From DATHRK01 sp035513295 (lineage in GTDB: Bacteria > Gemmatimonadota > Gemmatimonadetes > Longimicrobiales > RSA9): a stretch of DNA of 22,453 bases. The position numbers were made by a program, and so were the translations under genes. This document shows, piece by piece, positions 7,443 through 15,395 of the stretch. The notes under the pieces were generated by a model. That model did not search any database. It saw only the letters and a program-made list of their open reading frames with translations, and had not been told where the DNA came from. The number at the start of each line of letters is the position of its first letter. Positions within the stretch are counted from its first letter, which is position 1. Location of the stretch: assembly GCA_035513295.1 (NCBI GenBank), contig DATKCH010000012.1, positions 1 to 22,453 on the forward strand. Reading direction: 5' to 3'.

Positions 7443-7934
7443 TCAATGGGGCAGGCGCGGACGCGCCGCGCCGTAGCTCCACGCGCCCACGAGCGCGCCC
7501 AGAAGCGCCACCGCGACGACTTCGGCGCCCGCTCCGATGAGCGCGAACATCGGTCCGGGACAGGCCCCCACCAGCGCCCACCCGACCCCGAACAGAAGCC
7601 CACCGGCCGCGTAGCGGATGCCGCGGCCGAGCGCCTTCGGGGGCACCGCGATGCGCTCGCCCGTCGCGGACCGCAGTCCCGACCTTTCGATCAGCGCCAC
7701 GGCGGGCGAGGCGACCAGGAGCGCGCTGCCCAGCACGCCGTACATGTGGAAGGCCTGGAACCGGAACATCTCCTGAATGCGGAACCAGGAGACCACCTCG
7801 GACTTGATCAGGACCACTCCGAATACCACGCCCAGGGCGAGGTATACACCCAGCTGTGCCGCGGTCGGCGGAACCGGCCGTCCGACGGGCAGTGCGTGCC
7901 GGTCGACGCCGCCCGCGGCTGCCGGCTCGCTCAC
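7443..7934 (-). CDS. YeeE/YedE-family sulfur-transport membrane protein (second half, PmpB/DUF6691-like)
   Basis: The start is GTG 7934, overlapping the stop of the upstream gene in a GTGA junction, which indicates translational coupling. The 163-residue product has four membrane segments and the conserved motif GWALVGACPGPMFALIGAG. In this superfamily the motif contains a cysteine in the conducting path for thiosulfate or related sulfur species (established for YeeE; assumed here). It is the partner half of the gene just upstream; two such half-size proteins usually occur as adjacent genes. Its place in an operon with a persulfide dioxygenase-rhodanese supports import or export of a sulfur compound during sulfide/persulfide handling. 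The exact substrate is not shown by the sequence. Confidence 0.88.
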   Translation of the reverse strand: MSEPAAAGGVDRHALPVGRPVPPTAAQLGVYLALGVVFGVVLIKSEVVSWFRIQEMFRFQAFHMYGVLGSALLVASPAVALIERSGLRSATGERIAVPPKALGRGIRYAAGGLLFGVGWALVGACPGPMFALIGAGAEVVAVALLGALVGAWSYGAARPRLPH

Positions 7935-8503
7935 GACGCCCCACCTAGCACGAGCGGAAGCAGCCAGAAGGTGGCGGCCACGCCGCCCGCGAAGAAACCC
8001 AGGACCGCGATCAGGGAGGGGATCTGCCGGTCCGCCAGGCCCATGATGGCGTGCCCCGACGTGCAGCCGCCCGCGTACGCGGAGCCGAATCCGATCAGGA
8101 AGCCGCCGCCCACCACGGCGATCAGGCCCCGGGGGGTCGCGAGGGCGGCGAAGGAGAACAGGTCGGCGGGCAGGAGGCCCCGGAAATCCGCGATCCCCAG
8201 CGCCGCCAGGTCGGCCCGGGTGGCCGCGGAGATGGCGACGTCTCCTGCGCCGCCGAGCGCCGTCACGGCGACCGCCCCGCCCAGGAAGATCCCGGCGGCG
8301 AAGGCGAGGTTCCAGCCGCCGGTGCGGCGCCAGTCGAAGCGGAAGAACTCGATCTTCCCCGGCGCCGCGATGGCGCACAGCGTCCGCAGATTGGCGGACA
8401 CCCCGAACATCTTGTTCCCGATGAGGAGCAGCGCCGGCACGACCAGCCCGATGAGCGGACCCGCGACGTACCACGGCCACGGCTCCCGTAGCGCCTCCAG
8501 CAC
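7931..8503 (-). CDS. YeeE/YedE-family sulfur-transport membrane protein (first half, PmpA-like)
   Basis: The start is GTG 8503, separated by one base from the TGA of the upstream persulfide dioxygenase gene; an AAGG lies about 9 bases before it. The product is 190 residues with several membrane segments (PWPWYVAGPLIGLVVPALLL near the start). It carries the family motif AYAGGCTSGHAIMGLADRQIPSL, whose Cys is the conserved thiol of this transporter superfamily. Another marker is the GNKMFGVSANLRTLC segment. It lies between the enzyme and the second transporter half, with a 4-base overlap to the latter. Function in moving thiosulfate or a related sulfur species is inferred from family and context. 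Confidence 0.9.
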   Translation of the reverse strand: MLEALREPWPWYVAGPLIGLVVPALLLIGNKMFGVSANLRTLCAIAAPGKIEFFRFDWRRTGGWNLAFAAGIFLGGAVAVTALGGAGDVAISAATRADLAALGIADFRGLLPADLFSFAALATPRGLIAVVGGGFLIGFGSAYAGGCTSGHAIMGLADRQIPSLIAVLGFFAGGVAATFWLLPLVLGGAS

Positions 8504-8504
8504 G

Positions 8505-9992
8505 TCAGGCGCCTTCGGCGAACGCCTCGTCGGACGCGCCGCGCTCCACTTCGTGCCCGCCATCGACCCAGGCCGACCAGGGCTCGCCCACGAACCGGAC
8601 GTCCCGACCCTCACGGGCCAGGTACGCCGCGGCGGCGGCGGACCGGGCACCGGTCTGGCAGTGCACGAGCAGCCGGCCGTCGCGGGGCACGCGCTCCGGC
8701 AGATACAGCGGGAGCCGCGTGTAGGAGGCGTTGATCGAGTCCGGGACGTGACCCTCCGCGTGCTCGGAGGCGAGCCGGACGTCCAGCACGTGCACGGCCG
8801 GGTCCCGCCGCAGCTCCGCGACCTCGTCGAAGGAAACCTGCGGGATGGATGCGCTCGCGCCGCCGGCCGCGAAATGCGCCTCCAGCGTCTCGGGCGTGGC
8901 GTACGCCGGGATCTCGTCGTAGCCGATGCGGACGAGATCCCGGACCGCTTCCTCCACGCGGTCCCCGTCCACGATCATCAGGAGCGGGGTGGTTTCGTCC
9001 ACGACGAGGGAGCCGACGACCGTGTTGAAGCTCTTGTTGATCGGGGCGTACAGGGACCCGGGCAGGTGCCGCCTCATGAAGGCGTCGCGGTCCAGCCGGG
9101 AGTCGACCACCGTCCATGCCCCGGCCGCCAGGGCCGCGCGCAACCCGGGCGCGTCCAGTTGCTTCGGCTCGGGGAGTTCCCCCAGGAGCGGCACCCCGTC
9201 GCGGTTGTCGCGCTTCATGCGCGCGAAGTACGTCTGCGGTTCCGGCTGCCCCGCCAGGATAGCCGCAACGAAATGCGCCTCCCCCTCGTCCGCTTCGGCG
9301 AGCGCCGGGTTGTAGCGCTTCTCGTAGCCCACGGTGCTGACGGGCACCGCGCCGAGCCCCTTCCCGCAGGCCGATCCGGCGCCGTGTCCTGGCCAGACCT
9401 GGAGGTGGTCCTCCAGGGCGTTGAACAGCGGCAGCGAAGCGAACAGGTCGCGCGCCGACTCCTCCTGCGCGCCCTGGACGCCCGCCGCCTGCTCCAGCAG
9501 GTCCGGCCGGCCGAGGCTCCCGACGAACACGAAATCGCCGGTGGCGACCCCGATCGGCGTGGACGCGCCGCCGCCCCGGTCCACCACGACGAAGCTCATG
9601 TGCTCGGGGGTGTGCCCGGGGGTGTGCAGGGCGCGCACGTCGATGTTGCCGATGCGGAAGGTATCGCCGTGGCGCAGGAAGGTGACGACGTGGGGGGAGC
9701 CATCGGAACGCGTGCCCCTGGCCCAGTTGGACTGCCACTCCTCTCCGCCCTCCGCGGACAGATACAGGCGCGCGCCGTATCGCTCCGCGAACTCGCGGGC
9801 GCCCGACAGGAAATCGGCGTGGATGTGGGTCTCGGCGACCGCGGTGATGCGCAGGCCCTCCGTTTCGGAGGCGGACACGTATCGGTCGATATCCCGCTCG
9901 GGATCGATCAGCAGCGCCTCGCCGGTGGCCTGGCAACCGACGAGGTAGGCGTACTGCGCGAGCTTGGGGTCGTGGTACTGGCGGAATAGCAT
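8505..9992 (-). CDS. CstB-like persulfide dioxygenase-rhodanese fusion (MBL fold plus two rhodanese domains)
   Basis: ATG 9992 has GGAGCG 5 bases upstream. The 495-residue protein has three parts. Residues 1-260 are a metallo-beta-lactamase fold of the ETHE1/persulfide dioxygenase class, with THIHADF (His56, His58, Asp60), TPGHTPEH (His127), TGDFVF (Asp153) and PGHGAGSACGK (His203, Cys209). Residues about 280-375 are a rhodanese-like domain without a catalytic Cys. Residues about 385-490 are an active-looking rhodanese with HCQTGARS (Cys445). This order matches CstB-type enzymes, which oxidise persulfides with O2 and produce thiosulfate. The protein should be cytoplasmic. It leads an operon with two YeeE/YedE transporter halves. 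No BigR/CstR-type repressor gene is adjacent. Confidence 0.92.
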   Translation of the reverse strand: MLFRQYHDPKLAQYAYLVGCQATGEALLIDPERDIDRYVSASETEGLRITAVAETHIHADFLSGAREFAERYGARLYLSAEGGEEWQSNWARGTRSDGSPHVVTFLRHGDTFRIGNIDVRALHTPGHTPEHMSFVVVDRGGGASTPIGVATGDFVFVGSLGRPDLLEQAAGVQGAQEESARDLFASLPLFNALEDHLQVWPGHGAGSACGKGLGAVPVSTVGYEKRYNPALAEADEGEAHFVAAILAGQPEPQTYFARMKRDNRDGVPLLGELPEPKQLDAPGLRAALAAGAWTVVDSRLDRDAFMRRHLPGSLYAPINKSFNTVVGSLVVDETTPLLMIVDGDRVEEAVRDLVRIGYDEIPAYATPETLEAHFAAGGASASIPQVSFDEVAELRRDPAVHVLDVRLASEHAEGHVPDSINASYTRLPLYLPERVPRDGRLLVHCQTGARSAAAAAYLAREGRDVRFVGEPWSAWVDGGHEVERGASDEAFAEGA

Positions 9993-10033
9993 GGGCGCGC
10001 TCCAGCGATGATCGACGCCGTGCCGACGCGTGG

Positions 10034-10063
10034 AGTCTACCGCACCGTCGAACGGTCGTGCAA
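10034..10063 (-). promoter_or_regulatory. Candidate promoter of the sulfur operon
   Basis: On the minus strand TTGCAC (10058-10063) and TAGACT (10034-10039) are separated by 18 bases, a plausible sigma-70-type pair. The spacer holds an inverted repeat ACCGT-CGA-ACGGT (10044-10056) that could be an operator. It is 40-70 bases upstream of ATG 9992. Confidence 0.35.
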
Positions 10064-10101
10064 ACGAATCCGCGTGGACGCTCCCGAGATGCGGCCTGCG
10101 A

Positions 10102-10130
10102 TTCGCCGGGGCACCCCGGAACGCTATTCT
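10102..10130 (+). promoter_or_regulatory. Candidate promoter of the phospholipase D gene
   Basis: TTCGCC (10102-10107) and TATTCT (10125-10130) have an ideal 17-base spacing. The spacer begins with a perfect inverted repeat CCGGGG-CA-CCCCGG (10106-10119). The match to consensus is partial, but TATTCT is one of the most A/T-rich hexamers in this gap. Confidence 0.35.
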
Positions 10131-10179
10131 AGTGTACCGGCCCCTCGAATCTGCCTGCAGCCATCACAAGCGAGCTGTT

Positions 10180-11475
10180 TTGAAGAAAACGCTACTGACC
10201 GGACTCGTCGTCATCGGCCTGATCGGGGTCATCTACAACGGCTATCGGATCGTCGTGCCGGACCCCGCCGACGAGCTCCCCGAGCGGTACGTGGCCGACG
10301 AGAGCGCCGACTTCGACCTGCTCGAAACCTACGCCCTGCAGATCAACGCGCCGATCACGACCGGCAACCGCGTCACCGTGCTAGAGAACGGCGACGAGAT
10401 CTTCCCGGCGATGCTGGCGGCGATCCGCCAGGCACGCGGTTCGGTCGATCTGTTGACGTACGTCTACTGGTCCGGCCCGATCGCGACGGAGGTCGCCGGG
10501 GCGCTCGCCGAGGCCGACGAGCGTGGCGTCGAGGTGCGCGTCCTGCTGGACGCCTACGGCGCCTCGAAGATGCCCGAGGAGGTGAAGACGCGCCTGCAGG
10601 ACGGCGGCGTCATGGTCGCGTGGTTCCATCCGATCCGCTGGTACAACCTGAACCGCCTCAACCACAGGACGCACCGGAAGGTGCTGGTGATCGACGACAG
10701 CATCGCGTTCACCGGCGGCGTCGGGATCGCCCAGGAGTGGACCGGGGACGCGCGCAACCCGAACGAGTGGCGCGACGATCACTTCCTGCTGGAGGGACCC
10801 ATCGTCCGGCCCCTGGCGGGCGCGTTCGCCGAGAACTGGCGGGACGCCACCGGCGAGGTCCTGGCCGAGGGCGTCTCGTTCGCGCGCGGATCCGTTTCCG
10901 GGATGGACCCGGACTCCAACGGCGCGGCGCGCATCGTGCCGGCCGTCACCGCCCCCAGGGGCGATTTCTCGACGATCGCGCTCCTGTACTGGATGGCGCT
11001 CGCGCGGGCGCGGGAGTCCGTGGACATCGTGACCCCTTACTTCGTGCCCGACGGCTCCGTGCTCGAAACGCTCGCGGCCGGGGCGCGCCGCGGGCTGCGC
11101 GTGCGGCTGCTCCTCCCGGGACCACACAACGACAGCTGGCTGGTGAGGGTGTCGAGCGCCCACCTGCTGGGGGGTCTGCTGGACGCCGGCGTGGAGGTGT
11201 ACGAGTACCAGCCGACCATGCTGCACCAGAAGACGGTCGTCGTGGACGGCCGCTGGAGCGTCATCGGCTCGGCCAACTTCGACAACCGGTCGTTCGAGCT
11301 GAACGACGAGATCGCCCTGCTGGTCGACCACGGGCCGCTCGCCCGGGAGCTCACCGCGGGAGTCGAGCGGGACATCGAGTCATCGATCCGGCTGGACGCG
11401 GAACGGCTCAGCGACCGCCCGATCTGGGACAAGGTCGGAGGTTGGGCCGCCTTGGTGCTGCGCGAGCAGCTCTAG
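10180..11475 (+). CDS. Cardiolipin synthase-type phospholipase D protein
   Basis: TTG 10180 is the likely start because it places a basic tip and one membrane segment (MKKTLLTGLVVIGLIGVIYNGY) at the N-terminus; the frame is open to 10030 but the candidate promoter lies inside that stretch. The 431-residue product has two PLD catalytic motifs: HRKVLVID (His165, Lys167, Asp172) and HQKTVVVD (His349, Lys351, Asp356), each followed by the usual Gly/Ser-rich turn (FTGG, IGSANFDNRS). Two intact HKD motifs predict phosphatidyl transfer or phospholipid hydrolysis at the membrane. The single membrane anchor, instead of the usual two, makes it shorter than classical Cls. The role in cardiolipin synthesis is inferred from family. 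Confidence 0.88.
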   Translation: MKKTLLTGLVVIGLIGVIYNGYRIVVPDPADELPERYVADESADFDLLETYALQINAPITTGNRVTVLENGDEIFPAMLAAIRQARGSVDLLTYVYWSGPIATEVAGALAEADERGVEVRVLLDAYGASKMPEEVKTRLQDGGVMVAWFHPIRWYNLNRLNHRTHRKVLVIDDSIAFTGGVGIAQEWTGDARNPNEWRDDHFLLEGPIVRPLAGAFAENWRDATGEVLAEGVSFARGSVSGMDPDSNGAARIVPAVTAPRGDFSTIALLYWMALARARESVDIVTPYFVPDGSVLETLAAGARRGLRVRLLLPGPHNDSWLVRVSSAHLLGGLLDAGVEVYEYQPTMLHQKTVVVDGRWSVIGSANFDNRSFELNDEIALLVDHGPLARELTAGVERDIESSIRLDAERLSDRPIWDKVGGWAALVLREQL

Positions 11476-11503
11476 CAGGGCAGACCGCCGAGGCGGCTCC
11501 GCG

Positions 11504-11779
11504 TCAGACGTGCGGCGGATCGCCGCCGGACATGGCGCGGAACGCCGCCGTCGCGCCCCGCCGCGTCAGGACGTGCGCCAGGCCGATCGCCACGCCCGAC
11601 GCCACCGCCCAGCCCAGCGCTGCGGGCCAGGTCACCCCGGACGCGGCCGGGTTTTCCGGCGGCTCCTCGCCCTGCGACTCGCGCCAGACCACCTTGAGCA
11701 GCTGATGGGCCGCCAGTCCCGCCAACCCCGCCGCGAGCATGCTGCCGCCCTCCCAGACCTTCTCCTCGATCATCTTCAC
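11504..11779 (-). CDS. Small DUF4235-like membrane protein
   Basis: GTG 11779 overlaps the TGA of the M14 peptidase gene (GTGA), pointing to coupled translation; ATG 11773, two codons later, is the alternative. The product is 91 residues with two membrane segments, about 10-28 (GGSMLAAGLAGLAAHQLLKVV) and 50-70 (WPAALGWAVASGVAIGLAHVL), joined by an acidic loop with EEPPENPAASG. Length, topology and the TRRGA tail after the second helix resemble the DUF4235 family, which has no known function. It converges on the phospholipase D gene across 28 bases. Confidence 0.75.
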   Translation of the reverse strand: MKMIEEKVWEGGSMLAAGLAGLAAHQLLKVVWRESQGEEPPENPAASGVTWPAALGWAVASGVAIGLAHVLTRRGATAAFRAMSGGDPPHV

Positions 11780-14751
11780 TGCCAGCCCACCCCCAGATCG
11801 TTCCAGTTCAACAGGGCGTTGAAGACGAGCGGCATGCTGCCGTGCGTCTCCCAGCGCCAGAAGGGACGGATCCCGAACATCACCACGTGGCCGCGCCCGA
11901 TCGGGGCGGCCACGACCGCCGCCTTGCCCGCGAGCGCCTCCGCTCCCTCCAGGCCGCCGGACAACAGCAGCCCTGACGCCTCTCCGTAGCGAACCACGGC
12001 GCGCGACCGCGGCAGCGCGGTGGGGAACCGGTCGCGGAACTCGCGCGAATCCCTGTCCGGCACCTCGAGCACCGGCGCCCCGCCGAAGTACACAGGCAAA
12101 CTGTCTGCCATCGCGCCGGTCAGGCCGTACACGATCGGACTGCGCGTTGCCAGGCTGTCCACCCCGGCGCGCACCACCGTTCCCCGGGCGGTGAGCCCCC
12201 GCGCCTCGTCCACCTGGACGTCGCGCACGACGCCGAAGTCGAGGATCATCTCGGTAACGCTGCCGACGGTCACCAGCAGCCCGCCGGCGCGCACGAAGTC
12301 TTCCAGGTTGGCCAGCCCGCGCAGGCCCATCCCCCCCGTGAGGTCGTCGGTCTCGTCGAGCACGCCGATGTGGCGGTAGCGGTCGGTGCGCCGCCACGGA
12401 ACCGGCGCGTCCAGCTTCGCGGCGCCGTGCACGATGTCGCGCGAGTCGCCGCGGGCGTGCGGGAAAAGGATCGCGTCGTAGCGCGCTCGCAGGTCGCGCG
12501 TCGCGCCCACGTCCTGCTCGGAGATGTAGTCGTAGGGAACGCCGTAGCGGTCGAGCGCGTAGCGGACCCAGCCGCTGTCCTGGGTGCGGCCCCAGGTGTG
12601 CACGAACGCGATGCGCGGCGCGTCCAGCTCGTGGCGCGCCACCGGGGGCGCCGCGGCCAGGCCGACGGCGTCCAGCCCGAGCTCGGCGGCGGCCTCCTCG
12701 AGCGCCGACCGCGTGTCCCCGCCCCCATCGACGAGGACCGTGCCCGCGGGGTACGCGCGCCCCCCGGCGTCGAAGGACTCCTCCGCCGCGTACATGCGCA
12801 GGCGCGGGTACCGGTAGCGGAGGCTGACCAGCTCGTTCTGCGTGTGGTAAGGCAGCGCGAACATCGCCGAGCCGGCCGAATCGTCCACCGTGCCGGTCTG
12901 GACGGCATCGGACGAGAGCGCTTCCATGGGCGCGGCGAGGATCGCGGAGTCGCCGATTTCGACCGCCTCCACGTTACGCAGCAGGGACAGCGTCCAGCCG
13001 GTGTCGTCGTAGGGGATGGGCTGGCCCGCGGGGTAGTTCTGCTGGCCCAGGATCTGGCGGACGACGACGTGGTAGGGCTGGTCGAGCCGCACGATCCAGT
13101 CGCCAGCGGCCAGGGCGCGGGGTCCGGTCGCCCCCGGGCCGCCGCCCGCGCCGTCCTCGTCCTCCTCTGCCGCGCCCCCTACGCCCTCACCGGCGTCTTC
13201 ATCGTCGCCCGCCCGGACGCTCACGGGCGCGCTCAGCCGGTGCACCTCCACGCCCTGGCGCCGCAGCAGGTTGACCAGGTTCGCGGCCTCGCGGGCGCGC
13301 GCCTGGCCGGCCGGAATCGCGTACGCATGAGGCGCCTCGGCGCGCCCGCGTTCCACCTGGCGCAGCCCCTTCCGGTAGAAGTTGCGCAGCAGGTCGTCGC
13401 CGTTCTCCGCGACGTACTGGAGCGCGAGCAGCAGCCCCGTCTGCATGTAGTTGGTATTGTTGCGCAGCGACCAGAGCACGGTGTCCGGCGGCGGGTTGGT
13501 CCGGTACCACTCCACCTGCGAGCGGTCGCCGATCACCTCCCACTCGGTGTCCGCATCGCCGCCGAACGTCTCGTAGAAACGGCCGATGCCGTTGCGCAGG
13601 TTGCCCATGTAGAACAGGTAGCTGGGCGACCACCCGGTGTAGAACCCGTGCGTCCACACGCCCGGCATCCCGCGCCGCGTCATCCCGGCGATCTCGTGAT
13701 AGGCGATCTGGTTCCATTCGCTCACGACGACGGGGTCGATGTACTGGTTGTAGGGGCCCGTCCCCGTGGAGACGTAGAGCAGCGGAACGCTCTGGTGCAG
13801 GTCGTGGAAGACCAGCGGGCGCCAGTCCAGGTAGGCGTCCATCATGACCTGCGTCAGCGTCTGCGAGAGCTGCAGCCCGTCGCGGTTGTTGTCGTGGTAG
13901 ACGTACTTGCCCCAGTAGGGCGGCGGAGGGAACCCCGGCACCTCCAGGCTGTCGGGTATGCCGGCCCGCGCCTTCCACTCCTTCTCGCGGTAGTACCAGT
14001 CGACGATCCGGTCGCGCCCATCGGTCTCCACCACGGGGGTGAAGACGAAGATCAGGTTGTCGCGGATGGCGCGGATGAGCGGGCTCTCCTCCACGGCCAG
14101 GCGGTACGCTATCTCCATCGCCATCTCGGGCGGGCCTGTCTCGGGCGAATGCAGGCCCATGGTGGCGTAGTAGATGGGCTTGGCCTCGCCGATCAGGCGC
14201 TCCGCCTCGTCCTCGCCCAGCCCGCGCGGATCGGCCAGGAGGCGCGCGATCTCCTTGTGACGATCGAGGGCCGCGAGCGTGGCCTCGTCCGCGACCGCGA
14301 CCGCGAGCATGTCCCGGCCCTCGTCGCTACGACCGATCACCCACGCCGCCACGCGCGGCGACGCGTCGGCGAGCGCGCGCAGGTAGGCATTGATCTCGTC
14401 GACGTAGTGCAGGATGCCCTCGGCGCCTATCACGCTGCCGAAGTGGTCCAGCGGAGATGGTACGTCGGGGTGGTCCGGGAGGTGGTCGACGAGGTCGGAG
14501 AGGAAACGATCCTCCGTGGTGAAGGCGCGGACCTGGGCAGCGTACTCCTCCTCCATGGGCTGGGCCGCCGCCGTGGCGGTCCCAGCCTGGGCGAGCGCGG
14601 AGGCGGGGAGCGCCTGGAGCGCGAACACGAGGAGCGCCAGGGCGCGGTGCGTTGCCGACGCGGCACCGGGAAGCGGCCGCGGCGGATGCGGCCGACGCGG
14701 CCCCTGGCGAGATGGACCCGCGACGCGACGTGAGGCGGTGCAGTGGACCAT
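11776..14751 (-). CDS. Secreted M14-family zinc carboxypeptidase-like protein with C-terminal GATase-like domain
   Basis: ATG 14751 is fixed by GGAGG 4 bases upstream; the frame is open 40 codons further without support. The product is 991 residues. A long basic N-region precedes a signal core at about 36-55 (ALALLVFALQALPASALAQA). The M14 domain spans about 90-460: zinc ligands His201 and Glu204 in GLHSPETGPPE, His319 in FHDLHQ, and a candidate catalytic Glu in RFYETFGG (Glu394). An Asp/Glu/Gly-rich insert (about 514-545) separates it from a C-terminal half that includes a flavodoxin/GATase-like region (from IAFVHTWGRTQDSGWVRYAL to ARYDAILFPH) and ends MFGIRPFWRWETHGSMPLVFNALLNW. It should act on peptides outside the cytoplasm. 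Confidence 0.9.
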   Translation of the reverse strand: MVHCTASRRVAGPSRQGPRRPHPPRPLPGAASATHRALALLVFALQALPASALAQAGTATAAAQPMEEEYAAQVRAFTTEDRFLSDLVDHLPDHPDVPSPLDHFGSVIGAEGILHYVDEINAYLRALADASPRVAAWVIGRSDEGRDMLAVAVADEATLAALDRHKEIARLLADPRGLGEDEAERLIGEAKPIYYATMGLHSPETGPPEMAMEIAYRLAVEESPLIRAIRDNLIFVFTPVVETDGRDRIVDWYYREKEWKARAGIPDSLEVPGFPPPPYWGKYVYHDNNRDGLQLSQTLTQVMMDAYLDWRPLVFHDLHQSVPLLYVSTGTGPYNQYIDPVVVSEWNQIAYHEIAGMTRRGMPGVWTHGFYTGWSPSYLFYMGNLRNGIGRFYETFGGDADTEWEVIGDRSQVEWYRTNPPPDTVLWSLRNNTNYMQTGLLLALQYVAENGDDLLRNFYRKGLRQVERGRAEAPHAYAIPAGQARAREAANLVNLLRRQGVEVHRLSAPVSVRAGDDEDAGEGVGGAAEEDEDGAGGGPGATGPRALAAGDWIVRLDQPYHVVVRQILGQQNYPAGQPIPYDDTGWTLSLLRNVEAVEIGDSAILAAPMEALSSDAVQTGTVDDSAGSAMFALPYHTQNELVSLRYRYPRLRMYAAEESFDAGGRAYPAGTVLVDGGGDTRSALEEAAAELGLDAVGLAAAPPVARHELDAPRIAFVHTWGRTQDSGWVRYALDRYGVPYDYISEQDVGATRDLRARYDAILFPHARGDSRDIVHGAAKLDAPVPWRRTDRYRHIGVLDETDDLTGGMGLRGLANLEDFVRAGGLLVTVGSVTEMILDFGVVRDVQVDEARGLTARGTVVRAGVDSLATRSPIVYGLTGAMADSLPVYFGGAPVLEVPDRDSREFRDRFPTALPRSRAVVRYGEASGLLLSGGLEGAEALAGKAAVVAAPIGRGHVVMFGIRPFWRWETHGSMPLVFNALLNWNDLGVGWQ

Positions 14752-14753
14752 CG

Positions 14754-14760
14754 TTCCTCC
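14754..14760 (-). promoter_or_regulatory. Ribosome binding site deciding the M14 peptidase start
   Basis: GGAGGAA on the minus strand lies directly upstream of ATG 14751. It is the only good site near the N-terminus and places translation start well inside the open frame. Confidence 0.65.
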
Positions 14761-14840
14761 CGGCGAGGTCGGTTGTCGCGCGCGAGCCGTCGGAAGCGGT
14801 CGCGCGTTTCGGAGGGTCGCCGGAAGCCCTGGCGCCAGAG

Positions 14841-14868
14841 CGGCGACCGGCGCCCGGCGACCGGCGAC
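14841..14868. repeat. Tandem 14-base repeat, two units
   Basis: CGGCGACCGGCGCC (14841-14854) is followed at once by CGGCGACCGGCGAC (14855-14868), 13 of 14 bases identical. It lies about 90-117 bases upstream of the M14 peptidase start, next to a 10-base palindrome CTGGCGCCAG (14829-14838). It may be an operator or slippage product; no regulator is adjacent. Confidence 0.55.
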
Positions 14869-14927
14869 CAAGGTAGGACGGTTTCCGGCGGCGGGGCCAG
14901 CCGGCGGGAAGTTTCCAACAGGTGAAC

Positions 14928-14945
14928 AAAAAGGGGGGCGAGCCG
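14928..14945 (-). repeat. Shared T-tract element, copy 2 (downstream of the CPXCG gene)
   Basis: The minus strand reads CGGCTCGCCCCCCTTTTT, a 17/18 match to the element at 7373-7390. It starts 48 bases after the stop of the CPXCG gene. The T-tract after a C-run fits a transcription end, but no strong stem directly precedes it. Confidence 0.5.
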
Positions 14946-14992
14946 GCCTTGTGGGCGGCGCGGCCCGGATGCCAGGCGACAGCGACGGTCTG

Positions 14993-15256
14993 CTAGATCT
15001 CGTCCTCGGTCCGGACGTCCACGTGGGGCAGTCCCCCGTGCCAGCGTACCGTCACGTTCCAGGGTCGGCAGCAGACCTCGCAGTCCTCCACGTAGCGCTG
15101 TTCCTCGCCGCCGCCCGGATCCACGCCGACCTCCACGACGGCGCCACAGTACGGGCATTCGACCAGCGCGGAGGTCTCGACGGTGCCATCGCCCAGCGGG
15201 AACTCGTCGTCGAGGGACGGATCGGGTCCGTCCGGAGGGTGTGCGAAGTGGACCAT
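14993..15256 (-). CDS. CPXCG-motif cysteine-rich small protein
   Basis: ATG 15256 opens an 87-residue frame. The motif VECPYCGAVVEV (Cys34, Cys37) and the partner YVEDCEVCCRPWNV (Cys59, Cys62, Cys63) identify the CPXCG-motif family, a single zinc-ribbon-like fold. The function of this family is unknown; size and charge suggest a cytoplasmic protein that binds one metal. The N-terminal 30 residues are acidic and probably disordered. It lies alone on the minus strand, 139 bases after the DksA-like gene and 241 bases before the M14 gene. The ribosome site is weak, but the motif spacing is convincing. Confidence 0.9.
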   Translation of the reverse strand: MVHFAHPPDGPDPSLDDEFPLGDGTVETSALVECPYCGAVVEVGVDPGGGEEQRYVEDCEVCCRPWNVTVRWHGGLPHVDVRTEDEI

Positions 15257-15395
15257 TGGAACGATCCCGCCGGTTGCGCGCGCGGTGGAAGCACGGAGAA
15301 CGCGTGATCACCCGCGGGCCAGGTACCTCGATCGATGGTGCGGATCGGCGCCGCGATCAACCCTCTCGTCGCCGCCGGCCGGGAGGTGGCGGCCC

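Noticed and set aside
7446..9989. 847-codon plus-strand open frame opposite the sulfur operon
   Set aside because: Three recognisable proteins lie on the minus strand; the plus translation has no coherent hydrophobic or catalytic pattern.
12370..14733. 787-codon plus-strand open frame opposite the M14 peptidase
   Set aside because: The minus strand encodes a recognisable zinc peptidase with all ligands. The plus frame is a shadow caused by high GC at third positions.
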